Shown piece by piece: positions 6,681 to 13,726 of a stretch of DNA of 18,682 bases; position 1 is the stretch's first letter, and each line of letters starts with the position of its first letter. This stretch comes from WTJY01 sp041568735 (GTDB lineage: Bacteria > Chloroflexota > Anaerolineae > Promineifilales > Promineifilaceae), in contig JBFFZG010000062.1 of the NCBI GenBank assembly GCA_041568735.1, forward strand, positions 1-18,682. Reading direction: 5' to 3'. The notes below the pieces were generated by a model, which ran no database searches, was not told where the DNA came from, and worked only from the letters and a program-made list of their open reading frames with translations. Both the position numbers and the translations under genes were made by a program.

Positions 6681-7927
6681 ACGCCGCGCCGGCGGCCGCC
6701 CCCTGGCGCGGTCTGGCCGTTACCAGCGCGGCCCTTTTCTTCCCACTGCTCTCTTTTTCGAGCTACAACGCCGCCCTGACCCTGATCCAGGCCGATTGGG
6801 AGCTGTCGAACGCCTCGGCCAGCCTGATGTTCTCGACCTATCTCGCCGGTTTCGCCCTCTCCTCTCTCCTGCTCGTTCCTCTGACCGACCGCGTCTCACC
6901 GGTCATTTTGCTGCGGGGCGGCCTGGTGTTCCTGGTGGCCGGCCAGCTGCTCTTCGCTGCGGCGGCCGGTCCCTGGAGCGGAGCAGCATTCCGCTTTTTG
7001 ATGGGGGTCGGCCACGTGGTAGCTTACATTTCCGGGGTGCAGTGGGTGGCCCGCCGCTTTCACCCGTCGCAGCGGGGGACGGCGATCGGCATCTTTGTCG
7101 GGGTGGGCTACGCGGGCACGACGATTTCTTTTGTGCTGACGGGCTGGCTGCTGGCCGTCACCGGCGGCTGGCGGCCGGCTTATGCAGCGGCAGCCACCCT
7201 GGGACTGGCCGGCATTCTGCTGGCCTTCTGGATTCCCGGAGAAGAATCGACGGCACGCGAGCCTGACCGCGCGCTTCCCACCCGTGGCCGGCTCGATCTG
7301 TCCATTCTGCGCAGCCGGCCGCTCTTCTGGGTGATCCTGGCCTACGGTCTGCACACGGCCGAGCTCTACCTGGCCAGGCTCTGGTTCCCGCAGCTCCTGG
7401 CGGCCCAGTTTGCCGCCGCCGGTCTCCCCCCACTGGCGGCGGCCGCCCGCGGGGCCACCCTGGCCGGCTGGATGTTCATGACGAGCATCGCGGCGGTCTT
7501 TCTGGGGGGACGCTGGTCGGATCGCTGGGGGCGGACGAAGACCGCGGGCGCTATTTTTCTGATCAGCGGCGTCTGCTCCCTGGCAGCCGGCTGGCTGCTC
7601 CGGCTGCCGCCAATCTGGCTGCTGCTGCTCGGATTTGTCTACGGCTTCGCCACGGCAGCCGATTCGGCGATTTACAGCACGGCTGTCACCGAGCTGTCCC
7701 CACCCGAGCGGCTGGGGTCGGCCCAGGCGGTGCAGTCTTTTGCCGGCTTCGCCATCGGGGCCGCCGTGCCGGTCGTGGCCGGCTCGCTGCTCGACTGGCA
7801 GGCGGGACCGGCCGGCTGGGTGCTGGCCTTCACCTTCAATGGGCTGCTGGCCCTGGTCGGGGTCTGGGGGCTGCAGAGGCTCCGCCGCCTGCCGGAAGCG
7901 GTGGACATGGCGGCCGGTCGACGGTGA
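6677..7927 (+). CDS. MFS transporter
   Basis: A 416-residue major facilitator superfamily permease with about twelve hydrophobic helices, located in the cytoplasmic membrane. The loop between helices 2 and 3 carries a weak motif A (PLTDRVSPVILLRGG, about 68-82), and its counterpart between helices 8 and 9 is clear (GGRWSDRWGRTKT, 277-289). The basic loop around 190-215 separates the two halves. The start is TTG at 6677, overlapping the LysR stop as TTGA, with GGAGG seven bases upstream. No ATG alternative lies near the first helix. Coupling to a LysR regulator suggests an exporter of, or importer for, the regulator's effector; the substrate cannot be read from sequence. Confidence 0.93.
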   Translation: MNAAPAAAPWRGLAVTSAALFFPLLSFSSYNAALTLIQADWELSNASASLMFSTYLAGFALSSLLLVPLTDRVSPVILLRGGLVFLVAGQLLFAAAAGPWSGAAFRFLMGVGHVVAYISGVQWVARRFHPSQRGTAIGIFVGVGYAGTTISFVLTGWLLAVTGGWRPAYAAAATLGLAGILLAFWIPGEESTAREPDRALPTRGRLDLSILRSRPLFWVILAYGLHTAELYLARLWFPQLLAAQFAAAGLPPLAAAARGATLAGWMFMTSIAAVFLGGRWSDRWGRTKTAGAIFLISGVCSLAAGWLLRLPPIWLLLLGFVYGFATAADSAIYSTAVTELSPPERLGSAQAVQSFAGFAIGAAVPVVAGSLLDWQAGPAGWVLAFTFNGLLALVGVWGLQRLRRLPEAVDMAAGRR

Positions 7928-7938
7928 TCGACCGGCCG
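7911..7938. terminator. 11-bp inverted repeat between convergent genes
   Basis: CGGCCGGTCGA pairs perfectly with TCGACCGGCCG around the loop CGGTGA, which contains the MFS stop codon TGA. It sits at the meeting point of the MFS gene and the convergent GHKL-REC gene, which ends ten bases away. No strong T-run follows on either strand, so it may end transcription poorly or act as a transcript-end block. Confidence 0.45.
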
Positions 7939-7947
7939 ATGATCCCG

Positions 7948-8826
7948 TTAATTTTCTGTCAGGAGATGGGTTTTGATCTTGCGGTTTAGCCAGCGCAGGC
8001 TGACCGGCTTGCTGATGTAGTCATCGGCGCCGGCTTCGAGGCAGTCGTGCTGGTCGCTGAGCATCGAGAGAACTGTCAGGGCGACAATGGGAATCCGGGC
8101 GATCTCCGGCCGGTCGCTCTGGCGGATGGAGCGTATCGCTTCCAGCCCCCCCATAATCGGCATGTGGATGTCCATCAGAATCAGGTCGGGGTGAAATTCC
8201 TCCATCCGGGCCAGGGCATCCATCCCATTCGTGGCGGTGACCACATCATAGCCGCAGCTGGTGAGATAGCTGCTGACAATGTAGAGAATGAGATCGTCGT
8301 CGTCGACCAGCAGAATGCGCCCTTCTTCACAGAGTTCCACCGGCGGCGGCAGGCCGTCTTTGTGCCAGGGGAGCGAAATCGTGACGCGCATCCCACTGCC
8401 CGTCGAGGTATCGACCGACATGACCCCTTCGTGCATGGCGACCAGCTCCGGCAGCTGGGAAAGGGCCTTCCGCCGATGGTCGGCCGGGTCTTTTTGGAGA
8501 AAGAGGTTGTACGCCCGGCCGGCATCCATGCCAGGAGAGCTGTCCCAGACGGTAAAATGGACCGTTTCGTGAACCGGGTCGCCGGCGACTTCCAACCCCA
8601 CCGAACCGCCGTTGGGCGTCGCCAGGATGGCATTTAACAGGAGCGCCGACATCAGGGCCTCCAGGCGCGATTCCTGGATCAGCAGGGAGCGAACCCGGCC
8701 GTCGATCATGGTGTAGAGGTGCAGTCTCTTATCTTCGGCGAATTCTCGAACCTGGTTCAGGCTTGTTTCGCAGATCTTTCTGATGGAGACAGAGTGGGGT
8801 GGGGAGAAGTCCATGGGTACATCCAT
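7948..8826 (-). CDS. GHKL ATPase-like domain fused to a response-regulator receiver
   Basis: A 292-residue protein. Residues about 13-152 resemble the catalytic ATPase domain of a hybrid histidine kinase: Asn65 in LLLNAILATPNGG as N-box, DSSPGM (95-100) as a divergent G1 box, but no GxGLGL G2 box (KALSQLPELVAMH stands in its place). The preceding His phosphoacceptor domain is absent, and an in-frame TAA lies only a few bases before the ATG, so no longer product is hidden upstream. Residues about 168-290 are an intact receiver domain: acidic pocket DDDD (175-178), phosphoacceptor Asp219 in LMDIHMP, Thr251 and Lys273. No output domain follows. It may be a phosphate sink or target for a kinase elsewhere, such as the one at 104-1303, or a remnant of a larger kinase. 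No ribosome site precedes the ATG. Confidence 0.85.
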   Translation of the reverse strand: MDVPMDFSPPHSVSIRKICETSLNQVREFAEDKRLHLYTMIDGRVRSLLIQESRLEALMSALLLNAILATPNGGSVGLEVAGDPVHETVHFTVWDSSPGMDAGRAYNLFLQKDPADHRRKALSQLPELVAMHEGVMSVDTSTGSGMRVTISLPWHKDGLPPPVELCEEGRILLVDDDDLILYIVSSYLTSCGYDVVTATNGMDALARMEEFHPDLILMDIHMPIMGGLEAIRSIRQSDRPEIARIPIVALTVLSMLSDQHDCLEAGADDYISKPVSLRWLNRKIKTHLLTEN

Positions 8827-8943
8827 CGTGTTTTACCGTGAATAAATCGATCCTCGCGAAGGGCGCCCTGCCGGAGGGCTCATTGGGCGGCTGATTCTGC
8901 TCCTCGTCCTATTCAATTTCATTCGATTGAAAACTTCCTGGAT

Positions 8944-8968
8944 TTCGGGGGATATGGGCCCCCCCGAA
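8944..8968. repeat. Perfect 8-bp hairpin between two minus-strand genes
   Basis: TTCGGGGG pairs with CCCCCGAA around a nine-base loop, 45 bases downstream of the 196-residue gene and ahead of the GHKL-REC gene. No T-run follows on the minus strand. The rest of 8827-9012 includes TTCAAT/ATTGAA (8912-8931), an AT-rich patch that might hold the promoter of the GHKL-REC gene. Confidence 0.35.
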
Positions 8969-9012
8969 CGGGCCACGATGTCGACCCCTGAAATATCAAG
9001 TCCTGCACAACG

Positions 9013-9603
9013 CTACGCTGAGACCACATTCAACATCTCCACCCTTGATGTCGGGAGCCTGTCAGATTTGGCCTGGAAAAAGAACAGCAGATGACCGGAG
9101 CAGAACCGGAGGAGATTAAACGGGACAGCCATGGCCAGGGCTTGGTCATCCGATGGATGAACCAGGGTCTCTTCAAAAAATGAACCGCTGATGACGGCCG
9201 GCGGCAAAAAATCCCTGGCAAACGGGCCCGTAACCCGATCGAGGAACCAGCGGCCGAGCTCGAGCAAAAAGGTGATCTGGCCCAGGCTGACCCCCTGCTC
9301 CGGCTCCTGCGGCTCGCCGGCAGGCTGGGTCGTTTCGACCAGCGGCCTGGTGAGCACCACGAGGGTGATCTGTCCAAGTTCGCTGCCTGCCCGACCCCTC
9401 TGTACGATTGACAGTCGAGGATCCCCCAGCTCCTCCATCCATTTCCCCGCCTCGTGAATGGGCATCCAGCGGGTCTGAATACCCCCCTCGACAAAGGAAA
9501 CGGGCTGGGGTCTCTGGGAAAAAGGTACGCGCATCATTCGCAGCGCGGTCATTTGCACAAGCTCCCGCCACCGCTCTTGCGTCCTTACCTCAGCCGTATT
9601 CAT
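9013..9603 (-). CDS. Hypothetical protein, 196 residues
   Basis: I do not recognise this protein. It is soluble with no signal peptide or clear membrane helix, though residues about 161-177 (PFNLLRFCSGHLLFFFQ) are hydrophobic. It has mixed alpha/beta character: LGQITLVVLTRPLV (76-89) and LGQITFLLELGRWF (107-120) repeat the string LGQIT, hinting at a duplicated strand. A Pro/Glu/Gln-rich loop (93-105) lies between them. The ATG at 9603 has GGGAG eight bases upstream. It stands alone, with 228 AT-rich bases before it and 186 bases after it. Its reading frame is open against high-GC shadow frames, and the ribosome site supports it as a real gene. Function cannot be inferred. Confidence 0.65.
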   Translation of the reverse strand: MNTAEVRTQERWRELVQMTALRMMRVPFSQRPQPVSFVEGGIQTRWMPIHEAGKWMEELGDPRLSIVQRGRAGSELGQITLVVLTRPLVETTQPAGEPQEPEQGVSLGQITFLLELGRWFLDRVTGPFARDFLPPAVISGSFFEETLVHPSDDQALAMAVPFNLLRFCSGHLLFFFQAKSDRLPTSRVEMLNVVSA

Positions 9604-9676
9604 TTGTGAAACTCCCGGGCGCCTGTGGCTGCCCTATGGTGAAAAGGATCTGTTCATCAAGTCCTGTCCGGGGACT

Positions 9677-9706
9677 TACAACCATTGTAGGTAGTTAATC
9701 TTACAA
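9677..9706 (-). promoter_or_regulatory. Possible operator/-10 region of the 196-residue gene
   Basis: TACAA-CCA-TTGTA (9677-9689) is a small inverted repeat, and on the minus strand TACAAT within it is a five-of-six -10 match. CTTACAA occurs twice, at about 9675 and 9700, 25 bases apart. The -35 is unclear. The rest of 9604-9831 is AT-rich without further recognisable signals. Confidence 0.3.
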
Positions 9707-9808
9707 ACTATCTGAACTCATCGGGCTAATTTTACCCAGATTTACACAGTTTTGCCGATCGAGGCGGCATTTTCATGCGGTGGTGTCTCAACCGGTCTTC
9801 ATCGCCGT

Positions 9809-9829
9809 AAGAACAGGCGGCTTACCGCC
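9809..9829 (-). terminator. Weak terminator-like hairpin after the deazaflavin reductase
   Basis: Reading the minus strand, GGCGG-TAAG-CCGCC is followed by TGTTCTT just past the TAG stop at 9832. The stem is only five pairs, so the call is tentative. Confidence 0.3.
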
Positions 9830-9831
9830 GT

Positions 9832-10431
9832 CTAAAGAGGGCAAACGATGGTGAACGTTCTTCTCCGACCTCCTTTCCTTTCTCCTCCGGCCGGGTGATC
9901 CGCCACAGCGGATTTCCCGGCCTTTTTTCTGTCCGGCCAGTCCGCCGGATCGAGACTGAAATCAACCGCCAGCGACACAAAGGGAATCGATTCTTCACCG
10001 AGCCGCCGGTAGCTGTCCGGGCTGCCGTCGACGTCGTGCCCGAGCAGGCGGGTGAGGAGGCGGGCAGCCAGCGGGTAACGGCGAGCGTAGCCGGCCATGA
10101 CCGCCCCCCCGGCGGCCGGGTCAAGCGGGTGGGCGATAGCGGCCACCCGGCGCCGGCCGACCTGAAGAACCACCTGCGGCCGGACCCGGATATTCTGGTA
10201 CCAGTCAGAGCGTCTGCCAAAGCCGACAGCCACGATATAGACGTCGGCCGCCGGATCGTAGTCGACCACTTCGAGCACCGCCTGGCGGCGGAGGCCGGTG
10301 CGCCTTCCCGTATGAAGGAGAAGAAGAAAGCGGCCGCCGAGCAACCACCCCAGCCGCAGCCGGTAGAACCAGATGGGCGCCCGCAGCAGGAGGCGCAGCA
10401 GGCCCCGCGGCGGTTGCCGCTTCTCGGCCAT
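9832..10431 (-). CDS. Deazaflavin (F420)-dependent nitroreductase-family protein
   Basis: A 199-residue protein of the Ddn-like split-barrel family, which uses the deazaflavin cofactor F420H2 to reduce quinones or nitro compounds, often at the membrane. The hallmarks are HTGRRTGLRRQAVLEVV (40-56), GFGRRSDWYQNIRVRPQVVLQVGRR (70-94) and a basic N-terminus with an amphipathic hydrophobic stretch (WFYRLRLGWLLGGRFLLLL). The final 35 residues (after DWPDRKK) are a basic, low-complexity extension. The ATG at 10431 is preceded by AAGG at good spacing; a reading frame overlapping it from further upstream is out of phase and is a shadow. It presupposes F420 synthesis in this organism, which is known in several Chloroflexota. 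The specific substrate is unknown. Confidence 0.85.
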   Translation of the reverse strand: MAEKRQPPRGLLRLLLRAPIWFYRLRLGWLLGGRFLLLLHTGRRTGLRRQAVLEVVDYDPAADVYIVAVGFGRRSDWYQNIRVRPQVVLQVGRRRVAAIAHPLDPAAGGAVMAGYARRYPLAARLLTRLLGHDVDGSPDSYRRLGEESIPFVSLAVDFSLDPADWPDRKKAGKSAVADHPAGGERKGGRRRTFTIVCPL

Positions 10432-10520
10432 CGTCCCTTCCTTTTGCTTTGCTCCAGCCGGGCGAGCACGTCGCGCCAGGGGGAAGGCGGGTCTGGGCCG
10501 CCGCGGCCGCTACCCCGGCT

Positions 10521-10703
10521 TCAGTGCATCCTCGGCCGGCCTTTACCAAACCCCCATCCCAGCAGGAAGCCCACCAGGGCACCGCCCACCGAAACGGGCA
10601 GCCAGACCGAGAGGATCAGCCCTTGATCCACAACGCCGGCAGCGATAAATCCGGCCAGCCATCCCGTCAACCCCCCGGCGAACGCGATGTATGACCGATA
10701 CAT
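10521..10703 (-). CDS. Small glycine-rich membrane protein, 60 residues
   Basis: A 60-residue hydrophobic protein with two likely membrane helices (about 5-28 and 33-53) rich in Gly (FAGGLTGWLAGFIAAG, VGGALVGFLLGWGFGKG), ending in a basic tail. Small-residue spacing suggests tight helix packing. ATG at 10703 is chosen because GGGAG lies eight bases upstream; a TTG at 10727 would add eight unlikely residues. It lies between the YifB gene and the deazaflavin reductase gene on the same strand, with about 90 bases on each side. No family recognised. Confidence 0.65.
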   Translation of the reverse strand: MYRSYIAFAGGLTGWLAGFIAAGVVDQGLILSVWLPVSVGGALVGFLLGWGFGKGRPRMH

Positions 10704-10792
10704 GGGTTCAACTCCCGGCTCTCCCAACCTGCCATCGCTGCTGTCAGCATAGCAGATTCCGGTTTAAAGCGGAAGTGGCCTTTGACATAAAT

Positions 10793-12325
10793 TCACACCC
10801 GCTCTTTCGGCCGGTACTGGAGCGCCTCGGCCAGGTGGGGCGGGATGATCTGCCCCTCGCCGGCCAGGTCGGCGATCGTGCGGGCCACCTTGACCACCCG
10901 GTGAAAGCCGCGGGCGCTCAGATGCATCTGGGCCATGGCGCTCTTCATCAGGCGAGTGCCGCCGTCGTCGAGCCGGCAGAAGCGGCGCACCTCGCCCGGC
11001 CCCATGTCGGCGTTGGCCTGCAGGCCGCTCCCGGCCAGCCGCTCGGCCGCCAGCGCTCGCGCCCCCTCGACCCGGGCACGGATGGCGGCCGAGCCCTCCT
11101 GCCGGCCGCCGCCCGTCAGCTTTTCGAAATCGATGCGGGGCACATCGACGTGGATGTCGATCCGGTCGAGCAGCGGGCCGGAGATCCGCTTCTGGTAGCG
11201 GGTGATCATGGCGTTGGAGCAGCTGCAGGCCCGCGTCGGATCGCCGTAGTAGCCGCAGGGGCAGGGGTTCTGGGCGGCCACCAGCATGAAACCGGCCGGA
11301 TACGTCACCGTGCCGCTGGCCCGGGCGATGGCCACTTCCCGCGGCAGCCCCTCGAGCGGCTGGCGCAGGACCTCGATCAGCCGGCTGCCGAACTCCGGCA
11401 GTTCGTCGAGAAAGAGCACCCCGCGGTGGGCCAGGCTGATCTCCCCCGGCCGGGGCCAGGCCCCGCCGCCGACCAGCCCGGCGTAGCTGATCGTGTGGTG
11501 GGGGGCTCGAAACGGGCGGGCCTGGATCAGCGGCCGCGTATCCGGCAGCATGCCGGCCACGCTGTAGATCTTGGTCACCTCGAGCGACTCATCCAGGGTC
11601 AGCGAAGGAAGAATTCCCGGCAGGGACTTCGACAGGAGCGTCTTGCCCGTCCCCGGCGGACCGGTCAGCAGCACGTTGTGACCGCCGGCCGCGGCCACCT
11701 CAAGCGCCCGTTTGACGTGCTCCTGTCCCATGATGTCGGCGAAGTCGGCCTCGACGGCCGGCGGGGCCAGCGCCAGATCGTCGAGGTTGACGGCATAAGG
11801 GGTCAGCGGGGCCATGCCGGTCAGATGGCCGACGAGCTGGGCCAGGTCGGCCACCGGGATGACCTCGATCGAGGGGATCAGCGCCGCCTCCCCGGCGTTG
11901 ACGGCCGGGATGAACAGGCGGCGGATCCCCAGCCGCCGGGCCAGCGCGGCCATCAGCAGCGCCCCCTTGACCGGCCGGACCGATCCGTCGAGCGACAGCT
12001 CCCCGATAAAGTAGCTTCCCTCGAGCTGGCCATGCCAGATCTGGCGAGAGGCGGCCAGGATGCCGACCGCGATCGGCAGATCGTAGGCCGGCCCTTCTTT
12101 GCGCAGGTCGGCCGGGGCCAGGTTGACCGTCAGCCGCCTCGCTCCCGGGTAGGAGAGGCCGCTGTTCTTGATCGCCGCCTGGACCCGATCGCGGCTCTCG
12201 CGCACGGCCGCGTCAGGCAGGCCGACGATCGTCGTCCCGGGCATTCCCCGCGCGATATCGACTTCCACATGAATCGTCTCGGCCTCCAGGCCGATGGTGG
12301 CACAGCTCAGGATTTTGGCCAGCAT
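10793..12325 (-). CDS. yifB: YifB/ComM-family Mg chelatase-like AAA+ ATPase
   Basis: A 510-residue protein of the YifB/ComM family. In naturally competent bacteria ComM is a hexameric helicase aiding branch migration of incoming DNA; elsewhere its role is less clear. Order of domains: an N-terminal Lon-S5-like ChlI domain (about 1-170; SCATIGLEAETIHVEVDIARGMPGTTIVGLPDAAVRES); the AAA+ core with Walker A GPPGTGKT (222-229), Walker B VLFLDELPEF (303-312) and the family signature NPCPCGYYGDP with CSCS (353-370); and a C-terminal helical lid. All catalytic motifs are intact and length is normal. GAGGG lies eight bases before the ATG. It is divergent from the 72-residue gene, with a good -10 on its own strand. 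Confidence 0.95.
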   Translation of the reverse strand: MLAKILSCATIGLEAETIHVEVDIARGMPGTTIVGLPDAAVRESRDRVQAAIKNSGLSYPGARRLTVNLAPADLRKEGPAYDLPIAVGILAASRQIWHGQLEGSYFIGELSLDGSVRPVKGALLMAALARRLGIRRLFIPAVNAGEAALIPSIEVIPVADLAQLVGHLTGMAPLTPYAVNLDDLALAPPAVEADFADIMGQEHVKRALEVAAAGGHNVLLTGPPGTGKTLLSKSLPGILPSLTLDESLEVTKIYSVAGMLPDTRPLIQARPFRAPHHTISYAGLVGGGAWPRPGEISLAHRGVLFLDELPEFGSRLIEVLRQPLEGLPREVAIARASGTVTYPAGFMLVAAQNPCPCGYYGDPTRACSCSNAMITRYQKRISGPLLDRIDIHVDVPRIDFEKLTGGGRQEGSAAIRARVEGARALAAERLAGSGLQANADMGPGEVRRFCRLDDGGTRLMKSAMAQMHLSARGFHRVVKVARTIADLAGEGQIIPPHLAEALQYRPKERV

Positions 12326-12378
12326 GTCGGGTTCCCTCGGTCGTGTCTGCTCCGCAGGCGGGCCTGGCGGTTGATTTC

Positions 12379-12406
12379 ATTATAAGGGTTGCGGCCGGCC
12401 GGTCCA
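12379..12406 (-). promoter_or_regulatory. Probable promoter of yifB
   Basis: On the minus strand a perfect TATAAT (12384-12379) lies 16 bases after TGGACC (12406-12401; four of six -35 positions). Transcription would start near 12372, giving a leader of about 47 bases. Confidence 0.5.
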
Positions 12407-12514
12407 GCAAGTTGGGAGTTTTTCGACCGGCAGGGTAAGAATTTCCCCCATTCTGCCCTCCAAGTAGCAGACCCTGATCGAAAAAACCCAAACTTTTATC
12501 ATGGCGAGGTCCCG

Positions 12515-12733
12515 ATGAATTCTCAGCAGACCCTATCCCATCCGGCCGGCGGCAGCCGCCTGCTGGCCGCCGTCCTCCAGCAGGCCCTGGCCGACCTGCA
12601 AGGGCAGGATAAATCCCTGCAGGCCGACGCCTCCCAATTCTTCACCAGTCCTTGGTACCAGCACATCTGCCAGACCCTCGACCTGTTGGAATGCCAGCAG
12701 GTCTCCAACTCGATGCCAAGTCCCTCTGCCTGA
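12515..12733 (+). CDS. Small protein with an FFxSPWxxxIC motif
   Basis: A 72-residue soluble protein. After a Ser/Gln-rich start, residues 15-30 form a helix (RLLAAVLQQALADLQG) and 36-62 read LQADASQFFTSPWYQHICQTLDLLECQ. From memory, the pattern of an acidic residue or Ala, FF, Ser, x, W and then IC with a Leu-rich helix recurs in small uncharacterised proteins, some in phage-derived regions; I cannot confirm this here. GAGG lies five bases before the ATG at 12515. In-frame codons extend upstream to 12389, but that stretch is poor in coding character and the ribosome site favours the shorter form. It is divergent from yifB. Confidence 0.55.
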   Translation: MNSQQTLSHPAGGSRLLAAVLQQALADLQGQDKSLQADASQFFTSPWYQHICQTLDLLECQQVSNSMPSPSA

Positions 12734-12757
12734 GAACTGCCCCCAAAAGGCAGATTT
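12725..12757 (+). terminator. Weak hairpin after the 72-residue gene
   Basis: TCTGCC (12725-12730) or the nearer CTGCC (12737-12741) can pair with GGCAGA (12749-12754), followed by TTT. The two options exclude each other. It straddles the stop codon and is short, so this is a tentative terminator. Confidence 0.3.
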
Positions 12758-12812
12758 CCTCCCCAATAATCCCCGCCCCCCGGCCAATCGCGCCCGGCAC
12801 CGGTCCCCCTTC

Positions 12813-12904
12813 CCCGTTCCTCCTTCCCCAACTCCCAACTCCCATCCCCCATCCCCCGTTCCCCGTTCCCCGTTCCCCGTTCCCCGTTCCCTTCCCCATC
12901 CCTC
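12813..12904. repeat. CCCCGTT heptamer tandem repeat tract
   Basis: Five perfect CCCCGTT copies run from 12854 to 12888, flanked by degraded copies (CCCCAACT, CCCATCC) from about 12813 to 12904. The plus strand is almost purine-free, so the minus strand has many GGGG runs spaced by three bases and can in principle fold as a G-quadruplex. It fills the gap before coaX. Heptameric short tandem repeats of this type are known in cyanobacteria and are probably prone to slippage. Reading frames through it encode only Gly/Arg/Asn repeats and are not genes. Confidence 0.85.
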
Positions 12905-12912
12905 CATCCCGC

Positions 12913-12931
12913 TATACAATCCTCCCCCATG
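12913..12931 (+). promoter_or_regulatory. Probable leaderless promoter of coaX
   Basis: TATACAAT (12913-12920) includes TACAAT, five of six -10 positions. Only eight pyrimidines separate it from the ATG at 12929, so transcription would begin at or beside the start codon. No Shine-Dalgarno is present. The repeat tract lies where the -35 would be. Confidence 0.5.
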
Positions 12932-13726
12932 CTTTTAGCCATCGACATCGGCAACACCAATATCGTCCTGGGTGTCTGGAACGGCAGCGGCTGGCAGGCT
13001 CACTGGCGGCTGCGGACCGTGCCCGAGCGGACGGCCGACGAGCTCGGCATCTATCTGACCTCCCTCCTGCGCGAGCATGGGCTCAAGAAAGCGGTCAGCC
13101 GGGTCGTCCTTTCGAGCGTCGTCCCCCAGCTGACCCAGACTGTCCTGGCGCTGAGCCGGGATTATCTGCAGCGGGATCCGCTGCTCATCCACACCGATCT
13201 CGACCTCGGCATCCAGAACCGCACCGACGTGCCGGCCCAGGTGGGAAGCGATCGGCTGCTCAATGCGGCCGCCGCTTATGACCGCTTCCGCCGGGCCTGC
13301 ATCGTCATCGATCTGGGCACCGCCACCAAGCTCGATGTGGTTACCTCCGGGGGAGATCTCCTCGGCGGGGTCATCAGTCCCGGGCTCGGCATCACGGCCG
13401 ATGCTCTTTTTCAGCGAGCGGCCAAACTCAGCCAGGTCGACCTGGTTCTCCCGCCGTCCGTCCTCGGCCGGAACACGGTTCACGCCGTGCAGTCCGGCCT
13501 CATCTACGGCTACCTGAGCCTCATCGAAGGGCTGCTCCCCCGCCTGAAAGCGGAGCTGCTGCGCCACGATTCGGCCGCCGGCGCGGGCGGCATCGCCGTC
13601 ATCGGCACGGGCGGTCTCATCGATCTCCTGGCTCCCCACACCGCTATTTTTGACGCGATCGATCCCTGGCTGACGCTGGAAGGGCTGCGGATCGCCGCCG
13701 AACGAAACCCGCAGGCGGCCGGATGA
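12929..13726 (+). CDS. coaX: Type III pantothenate kinase
   Basis: A 265-residue enzyme that phosphorylates pantothenate with ATP, the first step of coenzyme A synthesis; type III enzymes need a monovalent cation and resist CoA feedback. Motifs are the phosphate loop DIGNTN (6-11), the pantothenate-binding GSDR (106-109), the second phosphate motif DLGTATKLD (128-136) and GGVISPG (146-152). In most homologues the residue after TAT is Thr; here it is Lys134, a mild oddity. Length is typical. The start abuts a probable -10 box, suggesting a leaderless transcript. The stop overlaps the next gene by ATGA, so coaX and the lipoprotein gene are translated together. Confidence 0.95.
   Translation: MLLAIDIGNTNIVLGVWNGSGWQAHWRLRTVPERTADELGIYLTSLLREHGLKKAVSRVVLSSVVPQLTQTVLALSRDYLQRDPLLIHTDLDLGIQNRTDVPAQVGSDRLLNAAAAYDRFRRACIVIDLGTATKLDVVTSGGDLLGGVISPGLGITADALFQRAAKLSQVDLVLPPSVLGRNTVHAVQSGLIYGYLSLIEGLLPRLKAELLRHDSAAGAGGIAVIGTGGLIDLLAPHTAIFDAIDPWLTLEGLRIAAERNPQAAG

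Noticed and set aside
10695..10728. A tRNA 3'-end-like string (GGGTTCAACTCCCGGCTCTCC)
   Set aside because: No matching 5' acceptor, D or anticodon arm lies upstream and the T-stem pairs poorly. On the minus strand it holds the ribosome site of the small membrane protein.
10783..10790. TTTGACAT on the plus strand before the yifB stop
   Set aside because: No -10 partner and no plus-strand gene; it lies at the 3' end of a minus-strand gene.
10691..12385. A 564-codon open frame antisense to yifB, longer than yifB itself
   Set aside because: It mirrors a gene with complete AAA+ motifs, has a His/Gly/Arg/Gln-rich composition and no recognisable domain; high-GC codon bias opens the opposite frame.
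12523..12960. Minus-strand frames encoding Gly/Glu/Arg/Asn repeats
   Set aside because: They are translations of the heptamer repeat tract, and all three frames look alike.
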